Source of the DNA: Burkholderia sp. Ax-1724
Lineage (GTDB): Bacteria > Pseudomonadota > Gammaproteobacteria > Burkholderiales > Burkholderiaceae
Length of the DNA: 64,000 nucleotides
Assembly: GCF_011752995.1 (NCBI RefSeq)
Contig: NZ_VWWL01000027.1
Span: 1 to 64,000 of the forward strand
Direction of reading: 5' to 3'
Translations under genes and position numbers: made by a program
Notes under the pieces: model-generated
Databases searched by the model: none
The model's input: only the letters and a program-made list of their open reading frames with translations
What the model was told of the DNA's origin: nothing
Shown here: positions 63,432 to 64,000 of the stretch, in pieces
Numbering within the stretch: position 1 is the stretch's first letter
Layout: each line of letters opens with the position of its first letter

Positions 63432-64000
63432 TTACGGATAAAAAATCTGTACGCGGAAATTGGACGCCACCGCATTGCCGGTGTCGAGATGCACGATCAT
63501 CGTCTGCGTTGCGTGCGCGGGCAGGCCGTCCGCGATCACGGTGCCGGGCGGCACGTAGTCCTGCGGCCACAGCACGCGCCGCACGGCGACGTTGTTCTGC
63601 TCGTCGAGCAGCGTGAGTTCGATCGCCGGGTAGGCGAGCGCGATGTTCATGCGGTTGTGCAACGGCATCTTCAGTTCGAGCTTGTGCGGGCCGTCGATCT
63701 GCCGCAGATCGGACGGCTCGACGAGCAGCCCCTCGATGTCGTGCGGCGGGCTGACCTGGCAGCCGAGATGCGCACACACCTTCGCGTAGAGGCTCTGCGA
63801 GCGCGGCACGTTGACCATCACGGCTTCGCGCTGCCACCACGCGAGTTGCGCAAGCAGCGCGATGACGAGTAGCGTCACGACGACCGCGCCGGCCACGAGC
63901 CAGCCGATACGCTTGCTCTCGGCGGGGCGGGTCTCGCGCATGACCGGGAACGGATCGGCGCCGCTGTTGACGGGGTTGACCGAGAACGGCTCGCCGCTCG
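63432..64000 (-). CDS. DUF3426 domain protein, C-terminal part (N-terminus outside window)
   Basis: The frame stays open to the right edge, so at least 189 residues are seen and the start lies outside. A membrane helix (IGWLVAGAVVVTLLVIALLA) is followed by a DUF3426 domain with YAKVCAHLGC, IEGLLVEPSDLRQIDG, LPLHN-like and YPAIELTLLDEQNN segments. Such proteins usually start with an MJ0042-type zinc ribbon, expected beyond the edge. The function is unknown. The ATG at 63941 is internal rather than the true start, because the upstream residues (SGEPFSVNPVNSGADPFPV) look coding. Confidence 0.82.
   Translation of the reverse strand, partial: SGEPFSVNPVNSGADPFPVMRETRPAESKRIGWLVAGAVVVTLLVIALLAQLAWWQREAVMVNVPRSQSLYAKVCAHLGCQVSPPHDIEGLLVEPSDLRQIDGPHKLELKMPLHNRMNIALAYPAIELTLLDEQNNVAVRRVLWPQDYVPPGTVIADGLPAHATQTMIVHLDTGNAVASNFRVQIFYP

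Overview
The window is chromosomal housekeeping DNA from a GC-rich betaproteobacterium of the family Burkholderiaceae, most like Burkholderia or Paraburkholderia. I base this on the 5S rRNA end, an OmpC-type porin with the Burkholderia signal-peptide style, a peroxiredoxin gene between ftsZ and lpxC, an Ala/Lys/Pro-rich histone H1-like protein, and a nucleoside kinase close to the one I know from B. thailandensis. I see no IS element, prophage, CRISPR array or integrase, and no broken gene.

Layout. 1-7.9 kb: the 3' end of a 5S rRNA gene closing an rrn operon, an M20 amidohydrolase, an orphan molybdopterin oxidoreductase, a long-chain acyl-CoA synthetase, a porin and the ubiquinone hydroxylase Coq7. 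8.2-25.7 kb: a complete division and cell wall (dcw) cluster, mraZ-rsmH-ftsL-ftsI-murE-murF-mraY-murD-ftsW-murG-murC-ddl-ftsQ-ftsA-ftsZ, with a clear sigma70-type promoter and phased MraZ boxes in front and many ATGA overlaps inside. 26-34.2 kb: peroxiredoxin, lpxC, a DciA-like protein, secA, argJ, a DUF815 ATPase and a MutT-type hydrolase. 34.3-41.4 kb, minus strand: yacG, zapD, coaE, the type IV pilus core genes pilD, pilC and pilB, and a CNNM/CorC-type membrane protein. 41.6-50.3 kb: tRNA-Pro(CGG), ispB, the divergent rplU-rpmA-obgE-proB run, a CNP1-like lipoprotein, rppH, proS and marC. 50.4-54.4 kb: a hypoxanthine-type phosphoribosyltransferase, ffh, and a ccsA-like/PP0621-like/ampD cluster. 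54.5-59.9 kb: class Ia ribonucleotide reductase nrdA and nrdB behind a promoter with two NrdR boxes. 60-64 kb: the histone H1-like gene, a glycine-zipper lipoprotein, nucleoside kinase, thiol peroxidase and a DUF3426 protein cut by the window edge.

The genes fit together around envelope growth: precursor synthesis (Mur enzymes, MraY, LpxC), the division machine (FtsZ, A, Q, L, I, W and the Z-ring bundler ZapD), wall recycling (AmpD), isoprenoid chain synthesis (IspB, Coq7) and protein export (SecA, Ffh).

No clearly new biological system is evident. The points I find most worth checking are non-coding or structural: the long nrdA leader with NrdR boxes spaced 31 bases apart, the 690-base structured gap between nrdA and nrdB, the Gly/Ala linker in front of the NrdA C-terminal cysteines, a folded block between nrdB and the histone-like gene, and perfect palindromes in gene-free stretches.
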